From: JAZGAE01 sp036475545
Lineage (GTDB): Bacteria > Pseudomonadota > Alphaproteobacteria > DATDPM01
Assembly: GCA_036475545.1 (NCBI GenBank)
Contig: JAZGAE010000066.1
Location: forward strand, 1 to 5,885
DNA length: 5,885 nucleotides
Reading direction: 5' to 3'
Numbering within the stretch: the first letter of the stretch is position 1; each line of letters opens with the position of its first letter. Of this stretch, positions 1 through 4,684 are shown piece after piece. Made by a program: the position numbers and the translations under genes. The notes under the pieces are model-generated. The model searched no databases. It was given only the letters and a program-made list of their open reading frames with translations, and was not told the origin of the DNA.

Positions 1-80
1 AGCTGTGCCTGTGGAGCCTCGGGATCGGGGTCGTCGGCCTCGTCATCCTGGGCACGCTGGTCAACGCGTTCATCCTCTAG
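1..80 (+). CDS. C-terminal end of an unidentified membrane protein (partial)
   Basis: An open frame enters from the left edge and ends at TAG 78-80. Only 25 complete codons are visible. They encode an almost entirely hydrophobic stretch (ending GTLVNAFIL) with no charged residue, as expected for a last transmembrane helix that finishes at the membrane face. The start and the rest of the gene lie outside the window, so the family cannot be named. It sits 43 bases upstream of the small gene at 124 on the same strand and is probably part of the same transcript as that gene and the transporter at 455. That would make this a unit with at least two membrane proteins. The reading frame is supported by the clean hydrophobic translation and by the position of the stop just before a hairpin. 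The alternative, a chance hydrophobic frame in GC-rich DNA, is possible because so little is visible. Confidence 0.6.
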   Translation, partial: LCLWSLGIGVVGLVILGTLVNAFIL

Positions 81-96
81 GCGCCGCAGTGGCGCC
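80..96 (+). other. Stem-loop abutting the stop codon of the partial membrane gene
   Basis: GGCGCC (80-85) and GGCGCC (91-96) form a perfect 6-bp stem around the 5-base loop gcagt. The last base of the TAG stop (80) is the first base of the stem. No T-run follows, so this is not a canonical intrinsic terminator. It could protect a processed 3' end or modulate expression between the two genes. Confidence 0.35.
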
Positions 97-123
97 CGAG
101 CCGTTCAGCCGGAGAGCCTGGCG

Positions 124-375
124 ATGAAGGCGGACGTGGAGCTGGTGCTGGCCCATGACGGCGAGCGCTGGATCGCCCGCGGCGGGCCGATCCGGGCCTC
201 GGGGCGCACGCTCGGCGAGCTGGACGCGAGCGTGGCCGAGGCTCTGCGCGCGGCGGGCGGCCCCGTGGGCCCGCGGGTCACCGTCTTCATGGGCTTCGAT
301 TTCGACACCCTGCCGCGCTGGATGCGCCAATACGCGGCGCACTACTTCAACCGCACCGTGACCGTGGAGGTGTGA
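124..375 (+). CDS. Small 83-residue protein of unknown function, HicB-like N-terminal half
   Basis: The function is not known to me. The ATG at 124 is preceded by GGAG (111-114) at a good 9-base spacing, and the stop is TGA 373-375. The product is soluble, with no signal peptide or membrane helix. Residues 4-20 look like two beta strands joined by a turn (VELVLAHDGERWIARG). Residues 28-44 (RTLGELDASVAEALRAA) look like an amphipathic helix. This beta-beta-helix order, with a 'T-L-x-E-L' start to the helix, recalls HicB-type partial RNase H folds. The C-terminal part (residues 51-83) holds a strand and the aromatic, basic segment LPRWMRQYAAHYFNRTV (63-79), which looks like a conserved functional patch. 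From memory it resembles small proteins annotated DUF5395, but I could not verify this. It lies between a membrane protein end and a YeiH-type transporter, so a role as accessory or regulator of that transporter is a reasonable inference. No toxin partner gene is adjacent, which argues against an ordinary HicAB pair. Confidence 0.75.
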   Translation: MKADVELVLAHDGERWIARGGPIRASGRTLGELDASVAEALRAAGGPVGPRVTVFMGFDFDTLPRWMRQYAAHYFNRTVTVEV

Positions 376-397
376 CCGGGCGCCGCGGCGCGCCCGG
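376..397 (+). other. Strong GC stem-loop directly after the stop of the small gene
   Basis: CCGGGCGC (376-383) pairs perfectly with GCGCCCGG (390-397), giving 8 GC pairs around the 6-base loop cgcggc. The stem starts at the base after the TGA stop and ends 57 bases before the transporter ATG. No T-tract follows, so complete termination is not expected. It is more likely an attenuating, processing or mRNA-stabilising element that sets the expression ratio of the small protein to the transporter. Confidence 0.45.
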
Positions 398-443
398 CAA
401 CGGCAAGGCGGAGCACGGGCCGGCGCAGGACCGGGACAGACAC

Positions 444-454
444 GGGGGGGGAAG
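444..454 (+). promoter_or_regulatory. Ribosome binding site made of an 8-G homopolymer
   Basis: Eight consecutive G (444-451) followed by AAG lead straight into ATG 455. This is the only purine-rich tract before the transporter start and must act as its Shine-Dalgarno site, pairing with the CCUCC of 16S rRNA through G-C and G-U pairs. It supports 455 as the start over the next in-frame ATG at 485, which has no such tract. Confidence 0.55.
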
Positions 455-1912
455 ATGACGGTCAATCGAAAGTGGACCTCGGGCATGGCCTCCACCGAGG
501 ACTGGTGGGCGGTCTGGCTCGGCCTTTTCATGTTCTTCGCAGGCCTCGCCTCCATCGGGGATGTGGATCTCGTCGGCTGGATGGCCAAGACCAAGACCTG
601 GACCGATCTCTCCAAGTCCCTGGCTCCCGCCGGCAAGGCCTATGCCGACTGGACGCCGCTGGCGAGCCTGCTGATGACCTACGCGGTCTTCACCGTGCTC
701 ACAGGCATCGGCGCCGCCACCATGAAATTGGACGTGCGCAAGTTTCTCCTCGGCTGGACAACCCTCTTCGCCATCACCTGGGTGGTGTGGATCGTCGGCC
801 ACGAGGCCCACCTCGCCGCCCCCGTCAACAAGTGGGAGAAGTACGGCATCACCTGGGGCCTGTCCCTGGGCGGCGGCGCCTCCTACATCCTGGCGCTGGC
901 GGTGGGCCTCGTCATCGGCAACTTCGTGAAGCCCTTGGCGCGGTTCCTCCAGGAGGCGGCAAAGCCGGAATGGTTCATCAAGACGGCGATCGTCTACCTC
1001 GGCATCAAGATCGGCGTCATGTCGATGCAGGCGGCCGGGTTCGCCTTCGAGTTGGCCTTGGCCGGGGCCTGCGCCACCTTCGTGGCTTACTTGCTGTTCT
1101 GGCCCCTCATCTACGCGCTCGCCCGCAAGGCGTTCAAGCTGCCGCGGCAATGGGCGGCGGTGCTCTCCTCGGGCATCTCGGTGTGCGGCGTCTCGGCGGC
1201 GATCGCCACCGGCGGCGCCATCCGCGCCAAGCCGGTGATCCCTGTCATGGTGTCCATGCTGATCGTCATCTACGCCATGATCGAGCTCATCGTGCTGCCC
1301 GGCTTCTACACCTGGGCCGCCCCCGATCAACCGATCGTCAACGGCGCCGCCATGGGCATGACCGTGAAGACCGACGGCGCCGATGCCGCCGCCGGCGCCA
1401 TCCTCGACGAGCTGATGCGTGCCCAGGCGGCCCTCGCGGGCGTTTTCTGGGAGGAGGGGTGGATCCTCACCGCCTCGATCATGACCAAGATCTGGATCGA
1501 CATGTTCATCGGGGTGTGGGCGTTTCTGCTCGCGCTCGTCTGGGTCTACAAGGTCGAGCGCGCCCCGGGCCAGCGCGCCATCGGCCCCTCCGAGATCTGG
1601 CTCCGGTTTCCGAAGTTCGTGCTCGGGTATCTGTTGTGCTGGTTCGCCTACACCGCGATCGCGCTCTTTTGGCCGGACGTGATGGAGGCGGCGCGCGTCG
1701 GCGCCAAGACGGTGGAGAGCCCGATGCGCAAGATGATGTTCATGCTCACCTTCGTCGCCATGGGCGTCATCACCGACTTCGCCAAGCTCAAGGGCATGGG
1801 CCGGCTGGCCCTGCTCTACGGCCTGTCGCTCGTATTCATCATCGCGCCGACCGCTTACGTGGTGGCGTGGATCTTCCACCGCGGCATGATGCCGCCGACG
1901 GTGGCGGGCTGA
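455..1912 (+). CDS. YeiH-family (Cons_hypoth698 / UPF0324) multi-pass transporter, putative sulfate exporter
   Basis: A 485-residue integral membrane protein with roughly ten or more hydrophobic segments, including 17-38, 70-88, 98-115, 135-157, 174-195, 199-223, 236-256, 261-285, 345-366, 386-406, 427-440 and 449-474. Family landmarks appear in the expected order. ILALAVGLVIGNFVKP (145-160) matches the 'hxGhhhGN' helix. FIKTAIVYLGIKIG (174-187) matches the 'LRxGIVLLGhRL' helix. SSGISVCGVSAAIATGGAI (238-256) matches the 'GTSICGASAI' signature. The polar GAAMGMTVKTDGADAAAG segment (297-314) matches the re-entrant region. FPKFVLGYLLCWF (385-397) and the MLTFVAMGVITDF segment (430-442) match the last helices. 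At 485 residues it is much longer than the usual 330-360; the excess is an N-terminal extension (about 1-95, two extra helices) and a longer loop at 285-340. The family is annotated as sulfate/sulfite exporters, largely by association with sulfonate catabolism (TauZ-like members), so the substrate here is inference. It starts 79 bases after the small gene and is probably co-transcribed with it. Confidence 0.88.
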   Translation: MTVNRKWTSGMASTEDWWAVWLGLFMFFAGLASIGDVDLVGWMAKTKTWTDLSKSLAPAGKAYADWTPLASLLMTYAVFTVLTGIGAATMKLDVRKFLLGWTTLFAITWVVWIVGHEAHLAAPVNKWEKYGITWGLSLGGGASYILALAVGLVIGNFVKPLARFLQEAAKPEWFIKTAIVYLGIKIGVMSMQAAGFAFELALAGACATFVAYLLFWPLIYALARKAFKLPRQWAAVLSSGISVCGVSAAIATGGAIRAKPVIPVMVSMLIVIYAMIELIVLPGFYTWAAPDQPIVNGAAMGMTVKTDGADAAAGAILDELMRAQAALAGVFWEEGWILTASIMTKIWIDMFIGVWAFLLALVWVYKVERAPGQRAIGPSEIWLRFPKFVLGYLLCWFAYTAIALFWPDVMEAARVGAKTVESPMRKMMFMLTFVAMGVITDFAKLKGMGRLALLYGLSLVFIIAPTAYVVAWIFHRGMMPPTVAG

Positions 1913-1934
1913 TCCGTCTCGGGGTAGTTCGCCC

Positions 1935-1948
1935 GGCCGGATCCGGCC
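1935..1948. other. 14-base perfect palindrome after the transporter
   Basis: GGCCGGATCCGGCC reads identically on both strands, 22 bases after the TGA stop at 1910-1912. As RNA it can form a 5-bp stem with a GATC loop. No T-run follows. It may be a weak terminator, a 3'-end hairpin or a DNA dyad. Confidence 0.35.
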
Positions 1949-1967
1949 CAAGCCTACGGCCTCTGGC

Positions 1968-2085
1968 GGCACTCCGGGCGCTGGTTTGCCCTCGGGTGCC
2001 TGCGGGCGTATGTTTTCCGGTGCCGGTGGCAGCCCGTCGAGAGGCGGGCTAGGAACGCCTGGTTGATATGCGCGGGCTTCGGCCC
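1968..2085 (+). ncRNA. Candidate structured RNA or structured 3' UTR: three consecutive stem-loops
   Basis: Three local stems can be drawn. First, 1968-2000: GGCAC (1968-1972) pairs with GTGCC (1996-2000) and GGGC (1976-1979) with GCCC (1988-1991). Two further C-G pairs (1974-1975 with 1994-1995) lie between them, with small bulges. Second, 2031-2050: AGCCCGTC pairs with GGCGGGCT, 8 pairs including one G-U, capped by the GNRA tetraloop GAGA (2039-2042). Third, 2074-2085: GGGC-TTCG-GCCC, a C(UUCG)G tetraloop hairpin. Both tetraloops are of the stable type only when the + strand is transcribed, since their complements are TCTC and CGAA. So if it functions as RNA, it is probably the 3' UTR of the transporter mRNA or a separate + strand small RNA. 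I recognise no known RNA family, and no promoter is evident. GC-rich DNA folds easily, so this is a candidate only. Confidence 0.3.
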
Positions 2086-2137
2086 CCTTCTCGCCAGGAC
2101 CGAGGTCTCCGCCCTCCCGTCGGCGCTCACCCCGCGG

Positions 2138-2170
2138 CTAGTACCCGCTATCATAATAGGAGGGTACTAG
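2138..2170. terminator. Long stem-loop spanning the hydrolase stop codon
   Basis: CTAGTACCC (2138-2146) and GGGTACTAG (2162-2170) are perfect inverted repeats of 9 bases. Inside them, CTAT (2148-2151) and ATAG (2156-2159) pair again around the loop CATA. The whole is a 13-bp hairpin with a small 1/2-base internal asymmetry. The TAG stop of the - strand hydrolase (2169-2167) lies in one arm. The AT-rich core stands out in GC-rich surroundings. Its place between convergent genes suits a bidirectional terminator or 3'-end barrier, but no T-tract follows on either strand, so intrinsic termination is unproven. Confidence 0.4.
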
Positions 2171-3318
2171 GGACCGGCGAGGTCCCGCATGATGGCGTCG
2201 AGCGCGAAGTCGGAAATCTTGTGATCGGCGTGGGTCTCGTCGATCAAGACCTCGAAGCTGCCCGCCCCCAGCCGCTCGACCGCCGCGCTCACCGCCGGCT
2301 CGTAGAGCCGGGCGAGGGTGTTGCGGAAACAGCAGCGGTCGAACCGGTTGAAGACCTGAAGCTGGCGGCGGCCCTCGCCGGAGGCCCCGAGCACGAAGGC
2401 TTCCAGGTAGTTCATCGCCTGAAGCAGCGGCCCGTAGTACTGGGGCGGCGCCGACTGGTTGCGCTCGTAGCCCGAGCGCAGGTAGATCGGATATCCTCCG
2501 GCCACCGGGTAGCTGCGCCTGATGCGCGGGTCGACGGCCGCGGCCAACATCGACGTCCAGCCGCCCGCCGAAAATCCGACCATGTCCACCGCCTCGTAGT
2601 CGTAACGCCGTTCGGCATGGTTGAGCGTCACCACGACCGGCTCGATGAAATACATCATCGGCCGGTCCGCCAGGTCGAGGAGCCGGTGGACCGTCATATG
2701 GTACCACCCCAAGCGGCGAAGATAGAACTGGCCGCCGCCCCAGTTCTCCCCGTAGCCCAGGAAATTGAGCGCGATCACGGCGTAGCCCTCGCCGACCAGG
2801 CGCGCGATCACGTGGCGGGCGTCGTGGAAGGATCCGGCGTATCCGTGATGGTAGAGCACGAGCCTGCCATTGGCCTTGGCGGGGTGGAAATGGTAGGCGC
2901 TGGAGTGAACGCCGTTGTCCATGCGGATGCGCAGCCGGTCGATCCGCGCCAGATTCGGCAGCCCGGCGAAACGCTCGTCCGCAATATCTTCCTCGACCGT
3001 CTCGGGCAGCTTCCCGAGCGGCAGCCCCTCCCCGCCCCAGATTACGTCGACGGCAGCCGCCCGCACCCGCGCGGCGTCCTGTTCCGTTTCGATGGCGATG
3101 AGGGCGGCGGGATCGGTCTCGTAAAAGTAGGGGTGGATCTCCTCGAACCGATACTCGTTCGGGGCCTTCAACCGCTTATAGACGACCCGGACGGGGTCGT
3201 AGTAATGGGTGAGGTAATAGCCGACGCCTGAGAGGACGGCGATCACGGAGACGGCGACAACGAGATAACGTAGGAGCCGGCTTCGCCAAAGCCATGATGC
3301 GATAACGAGAGGCTTCAT
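2167..3318 (-). CDS. Membrane-anchored alpha/beta hydrolase (serine esterase-like)
   Basis: A 383-residue protein. The ATG at 3318 was chosen because GGAG (3326-3323) lies just upstream and the N-terminus then reads as a basic stub followed by one transmembrane helix (LLRYLVVAVSVIAVLSGVGYYL, 15-36). An in-frame TTG at 3411 would add 31 arginine- and proline-rich residues and is unlikely. This is an N-in signal anchor, placing the catalytic domain in the periplasm. The alpha/beta hydrolase fold is shown by the oxyanion-type turn YHHGYAGS (156-163), a strand-turn ALNFLGYGEN (183-192) and the nucleophile elbow GFSAGG (248-253) with Ser250. A likely acid is Asp327 in FNRFDRCC, and the catalytic His is probably His366 in THADHKIS (362-369), with His363 as alternative. 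The substrate is unknown; esterase, lipase or peptidase-like activity are all possible. Residues 37-130 form a pre-catalytic region I cannot assign. The gene is the last of the - strand block, 211 bases after its upstream neighbour, so it probably has its own promoter. Confidence 0.85.
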   Translation of the reverse strand: MKPLVIASWLWRSRLLRYLVVAVSVIAVLSGVGYYLTHYYDPVRVVYKRLKAPNEYRFEEIHPYFYETDPAALIAIETEQDAARVRAAAVDVIWGGEGLPLGKLPETVEEDIADERFAGLPNLARIDRLRIRMDNGVHSSAYHFHPAKANGRLVLYHHGYAGSFHDARHVIARLVGEGYAVIALNFLGYGENWGGGQFYLRRLGWYHMTVHRLLDLADRPMMYFIEPVVVTLNHAERRYDYEAVDMVGFSAGGWTSMLAAAVDPRIRRSYPVAGGYPIYLRSGYERNQSAPPQYYGPLLQAMNYLEAFVLGASGEGRRQLQVFNRFDRCCFRNTLARLYEPAVSAAVERLGAGSFEVLIDETHADHKISDFALDAIMRDLAGP

Positions 3319-3529
3319 CGGACTCCGCTCGGGGCGTTTCACGCAGGGAGCGGCGCGCGGAAGAGCCGGGCGCCGGTGCGCATATCTGCCCTGTCGGCTG
3401 GCGAAAGGCAAGGGCCGCTCGAACGCTCGGCCCGCGGCAGGGAAGCCCGCCAGGGCGGCTCGTGCCTCGTCCGTCCTGGCCTGTTCCCGCGCACGCGCGT
3501 GAAGACGGGCCTCGCCTGGCCCTGCAGCG
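3319..3529. other. Intergenic region upstream of the hydrolase
   Basis: No gene is supported in these 211 bases. They contain the hairpin after the Sel1 gene (3507-3522) and the perfect 10-base palindrome CACGCGCGTG (3492-3501). On the - strand, TTGCCT followed after 19 bases by GATATG lies about 80 to 110 bases before the hydrolase ATG. This is a poor promoter match and is mentioned only because the gap is long enough to need a promoter. Confidence 0.3.
3507..3522 (-). other. Stem-loop just after the Sel1 gene
   Basis: GGGCC (3507-3511) and GGCCC (3518-3522) form a perfect 5-bp stem with a 6-base loop, starting 8 bases beyond the TGA stop on the - strand. No T-run follows. The stem is short, so it is weak evidence for a transcript end. 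Confidence 0.25.
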
Positions 3530-4201
3530 TCAGCGGTCCGGCGCGCCGTCGCCGGCCAGCCGCCTCGCCTCGGCCGATTCCGCCGGGCTCATCGCCGCCT
3601 CGACGCGGTCGCGCACGCGGGCGGCGCCGGGGTGGTCCTGGGCGGCCGCCCTCCCGAGCCACACATAGGCCTGGACGTTGTCCCGGGCCACGCCGGTCCC
3701 GGTGGCGTAGAGCAGCCCGAGGCTGTACTGCGCTTGAGCGAGCCCCTGCGACGCCGCGCGGCCGTACCACTCCGCCGCCAGGCCCGCATCCCTGGCCACG
3801 CCCTGACCACGCTCGTAAAGGTAGCCGAGGTTGAACTGGGCCTGGGCCAGCCCCGCTTCGCCCGCCTTGCGGTACCACCCCGCGGCCCGGGTGAGGTCCC
3901 GCGCCACGCCTTGGCCTCGATGGTGCATGATCGCGAGCTTGAGCTGGGCCAGCGCATGGCCCCCGTCCGCCGCCGCCTCGAACCATTCGGCGGCCTTGGC
4001 GAGGTCGCGGGGCACGAGGACGCCCTCTTCGTATTTGAGCCCCAGCAGGAACTGGGCCTTGGAATCGCCGGCCTCGGCGGCCTCGCGGTACCACCGCATC
4101 GCCTCGCCGTAGGTCGTCGCCGGCGACGGCTCCGAAGGGCCGGCCCAGGCAAAGCCCACCTGTCCGACGCAGAGCGCCAAAGCAAGGAGGACCTTCTTCA
4201 T
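3530..4201 (-). CDS. Exported Sel1-like repeat (SLR/TPR-type) protein
   Basis: A 223-residue protein starting at ATG 4201; an in-frame TTG one codon upstream (4204) is unlikely to be used. AGGGGA (4216-4211) gives a ribosome binding site 9 bases before the ATG. Residues 1-20 are a typical Sec signal peptide (MKK, hydrophobic core, cleavage after AWA), so the mature protein is periplasmic. It is almost wholly made of 36-residue Sel1 repeats: 31-66, 67-102, 103-138 and 139-174, then a degenerate one at 175-203. Each has the A-x-x-W-[YF] start, the central A-Q-[FLY]-x-L-G-x-x-Y and the G-x-G-V-x-R-D end. Repeat 2 departs most, with LKLAIMHHRGQG. Sel1 repeats form superhelical alpha/alpha scaffolds that bind other proteins, and secreted bacterial members often work in envelope or stress signalling. 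The partner here is not evident. It is 88 bases downstream of the lipoprotein gene, which is also exported, so co-expression is possible. Confidence 0.9.
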   Translation of the reverse strand: MKKVLLALALCVGQVGFAWAGPSEPSPATTYGEAMRWYREAAEAGDSKAQFLLGLKYEEGVLVPRDLAKAAEWFEAAADGGHALAQLKLAIMHHRGQGVARDLTRAAGWYRKAGEAGLAQAQFNLGYLYERGQGVARDAGLAAEWYGRAASQGLAQAQYSLGLLYATGTGVARDNVQAYVWLGRAAAQDHPGAARVRDRVEAAMSPAESAEARRLAGDGAPDR

Positions 4202-4289
4202 CAAAGACGTTCCCCTATCCGGGCGTCGCCCCGGCGTTTTCCCCCAGGGACCGGCGAACGGCGCCCGCCTGCGTCCCGTGCCGGCCCCC
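4202..4289 (-). promoter_or_regulatory. Leader of the Sel1 gene with a hairpin before the ribosome binding site
   Basis: The 88-base gap between the lipoprotein stop and the Sel1 ATG contains AGGGGA (4216-4211) and, immediately upstream of it, a CCGGG/CCCGG stem (4219-4223 with 4230-4234, 6-base loop). The hairpin borders the ribosome binding site without covering it. Read on the + strand, the same stem is followed by cgTTTT, but no + strand gene ends here. Confidence 0.3.
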
Positions 4290-4532
4290 TCAGTACGGCG
4301 GCGGCCCGAAATAGCCGACCAAGCGATTCTCTTCCCCCGGCTGCGGCGAGCGGAAGCACTCCGGCTCGGCGAGCGTTGCGTAACAGTAGATCGGGGCAGG
4401 CGTCACCGCCACCTCGGGTCCGATCCAGCCGGCGCCGACCACTTCCTCATAGCTCGGCGCGAAACCTTGCCAAGGAGTGGAGCACGCCCCCACCAACACC
4501 GTCAGGACGACCGCAGCGAGCCTCTTGAGCAT
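4290..4532 (-). CDS. Small outer-membrane lipoprotein, conserved hypothetical
   Basis: An 80-residue protein with a clear lipoprotein signal. It has a basic start (MLKR), a hydrophobic core, and the lipobox V14-G15-A16-C17. Ser at +2 predicts sorting to the outer membrane under the usual rule, leaving a 64-residue mature protein. The mature part has no membrane helix and is rich in proline, glycine and aromatics. It contains PIYCYATLAEPEC (47-59), whose two cysteines (Cys50, Cys59) could form a disulfide in the periplasm, followed by PGEENRLVGYFGPPPY at the C-terminus. From memory, similar 'YCYxTLxExxC ... PG(E/Q)E' lipoproteins occur widely in alphaproteobacteria without known function; this was not checked. 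The ATG at 4532 is well supported by a double purine tract upstream (GAGGGGGAGG, 4546-4537). The gene stands 150 bases downstream of the amidohydrolase and probably has its own promoter. Confidence 0.8.
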   Translation of the reverse strand: MLKRLAAVVLTVLVGACSTPWQGFAPSYEEVVGAGWIGPEVAVTPAPIYCYATLAEPECFRSPQPGEENRLVGYFGPPPY

Positions 4533-4682
4533 CCAGCCTCCCCCTCAACGGGCTGTTATTCGCCAAGACTATTACAAATCCACCGCCCTCGCCAGTTGCG
4601 GGCCGCCGGCTCGCGACCGCGGGCGCCTTCCCTCGTCTCCGGTCCGGGCGTTTGGTCTCCAAACCAGATCGAGCCGCGCGGC
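4533..4682. promoter_or_regulatory. Intergenic region with AT-rich patch upstream of the lipoprotein gene
   Basis: These 150 bases hold the hairpins after the amidohydrolase (4650-4684) and, nearer the lipoprotein, an AT-rich patch (4553-4580). On the - strand the patch includes TTTGTAATAGTC and GAATAAC. Either TAATAG or GAATAA could be a -10 element, 20 to 50 bases before the ATG, but I find no -35 hexamer at 16-18 bases. It is a plausible promoter zone by composition only. Confidence 0.25.
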
Positions 4683-4684
4683 TC
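4650..4684 (-). terminator. Tandem hairpins at the end of the amidohydrolase gene
   Basis: GAGCCGCGCGGCTC (4671-4684) is a perfect 14-base palindrome that overlaps the TGA stop (4685-4683). Beyond it on the - strand lies GTTTGG-AGA-CCAAAC (4664-4650), a perfect 6-bp stem with a 3-base loop. Two stems in a row after a stop suggest a transcript end, although no T-tract follows the second one. Confidence 0.4.

Larger units (their letters stand above)
1913..2166. other. Gene-free convergent junction rich in hairpins
   Basis: This is the space between the 3' ends of the transporter (+) and the hydrolase (-). I find no credible gene in it. The short open frame on the - strand (2154-1954) has an arginine-rich, featureless translation. 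The stretch holds a 14-base perfect palindrome, a long interrupted stem, a GNRA-capped stem and a UUCG-capped stem, listed separately, and ends in a stem-loop across the hydrolase stop codon. Nothing in it looks like a T-tract intrinsic terminator for the transporter. Confidence 0.6.

Noticed and set aside
347..1972. Long - strand open frame antisense to the transporter
   Set aside because: The translation is a low-complexity run of His, Arg, Asp, Gly and Pro typical of the complement of a GC-rich gene. The + strand frame gives a clear membrane protein with family motifs.
1970..2005. Possible glycine-riboswitch-like sequence on the - strand (ACCCGAGGGCAAACC)
   Set aside because: Only one short motif resembles the aptamer. 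The other conserved boxes are missing, and no downstream gene on that strand could be controlled.
1954..2154. 66-codon - strand open frame in the convergent junction
   Set aside because: It has no ribosome binding site that I can see, an arginine-rich translation without features, and it lies over the hairpin-rich segment.
2152..2157. CATAAT as a -10 promoter element on the + strand, and TATGAT on the - strand
   Set aside because: There is no -35 hexamer at a suitable distance on either strand and no gene to drive. The match follows from the AT-rich loop of the hairpin.
2158..2164. AGGAGGG resembling a + strand Shine-Dalgarno site
   Set aside because: The nearest ATG on the + strand is more than 20 bases away and opens only the antisense frame. 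The bases are better explained as part of the 2138-2170 hairpin.
2068..3231. Long + strand open frame across the hydrolase
   Set aside because: It is antisense to a gene with a complete catalytic motif set, and its translation is rich in Arg, Val and His with no domain.
3530..4201. Four 36-residue protein repeats as evidence of a DNA tandem repeat or CRISPR-like array
   Set aside because: The periodicity is at protein level (Sel1 repeats, 108 bases) with diverged DNA. There are no identical short repeats with unique spacers.
2169..4257. 12-base sequence agggaccggcga present at 2169-2180 and 4246-4257
   Set aside because: A shared 12-mer in about 6 kb of biased GC-rich DNA is near chance expectation, and the flanks do not match.
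3632..4528. + strand open frame spanning the Sel1 and lipoprotein genes
   Set aside because: It crosses two well-supported - strand genes with signal peptides and their own ribosome binding sites. Its regularity only mirrors the Sel1 repeats.
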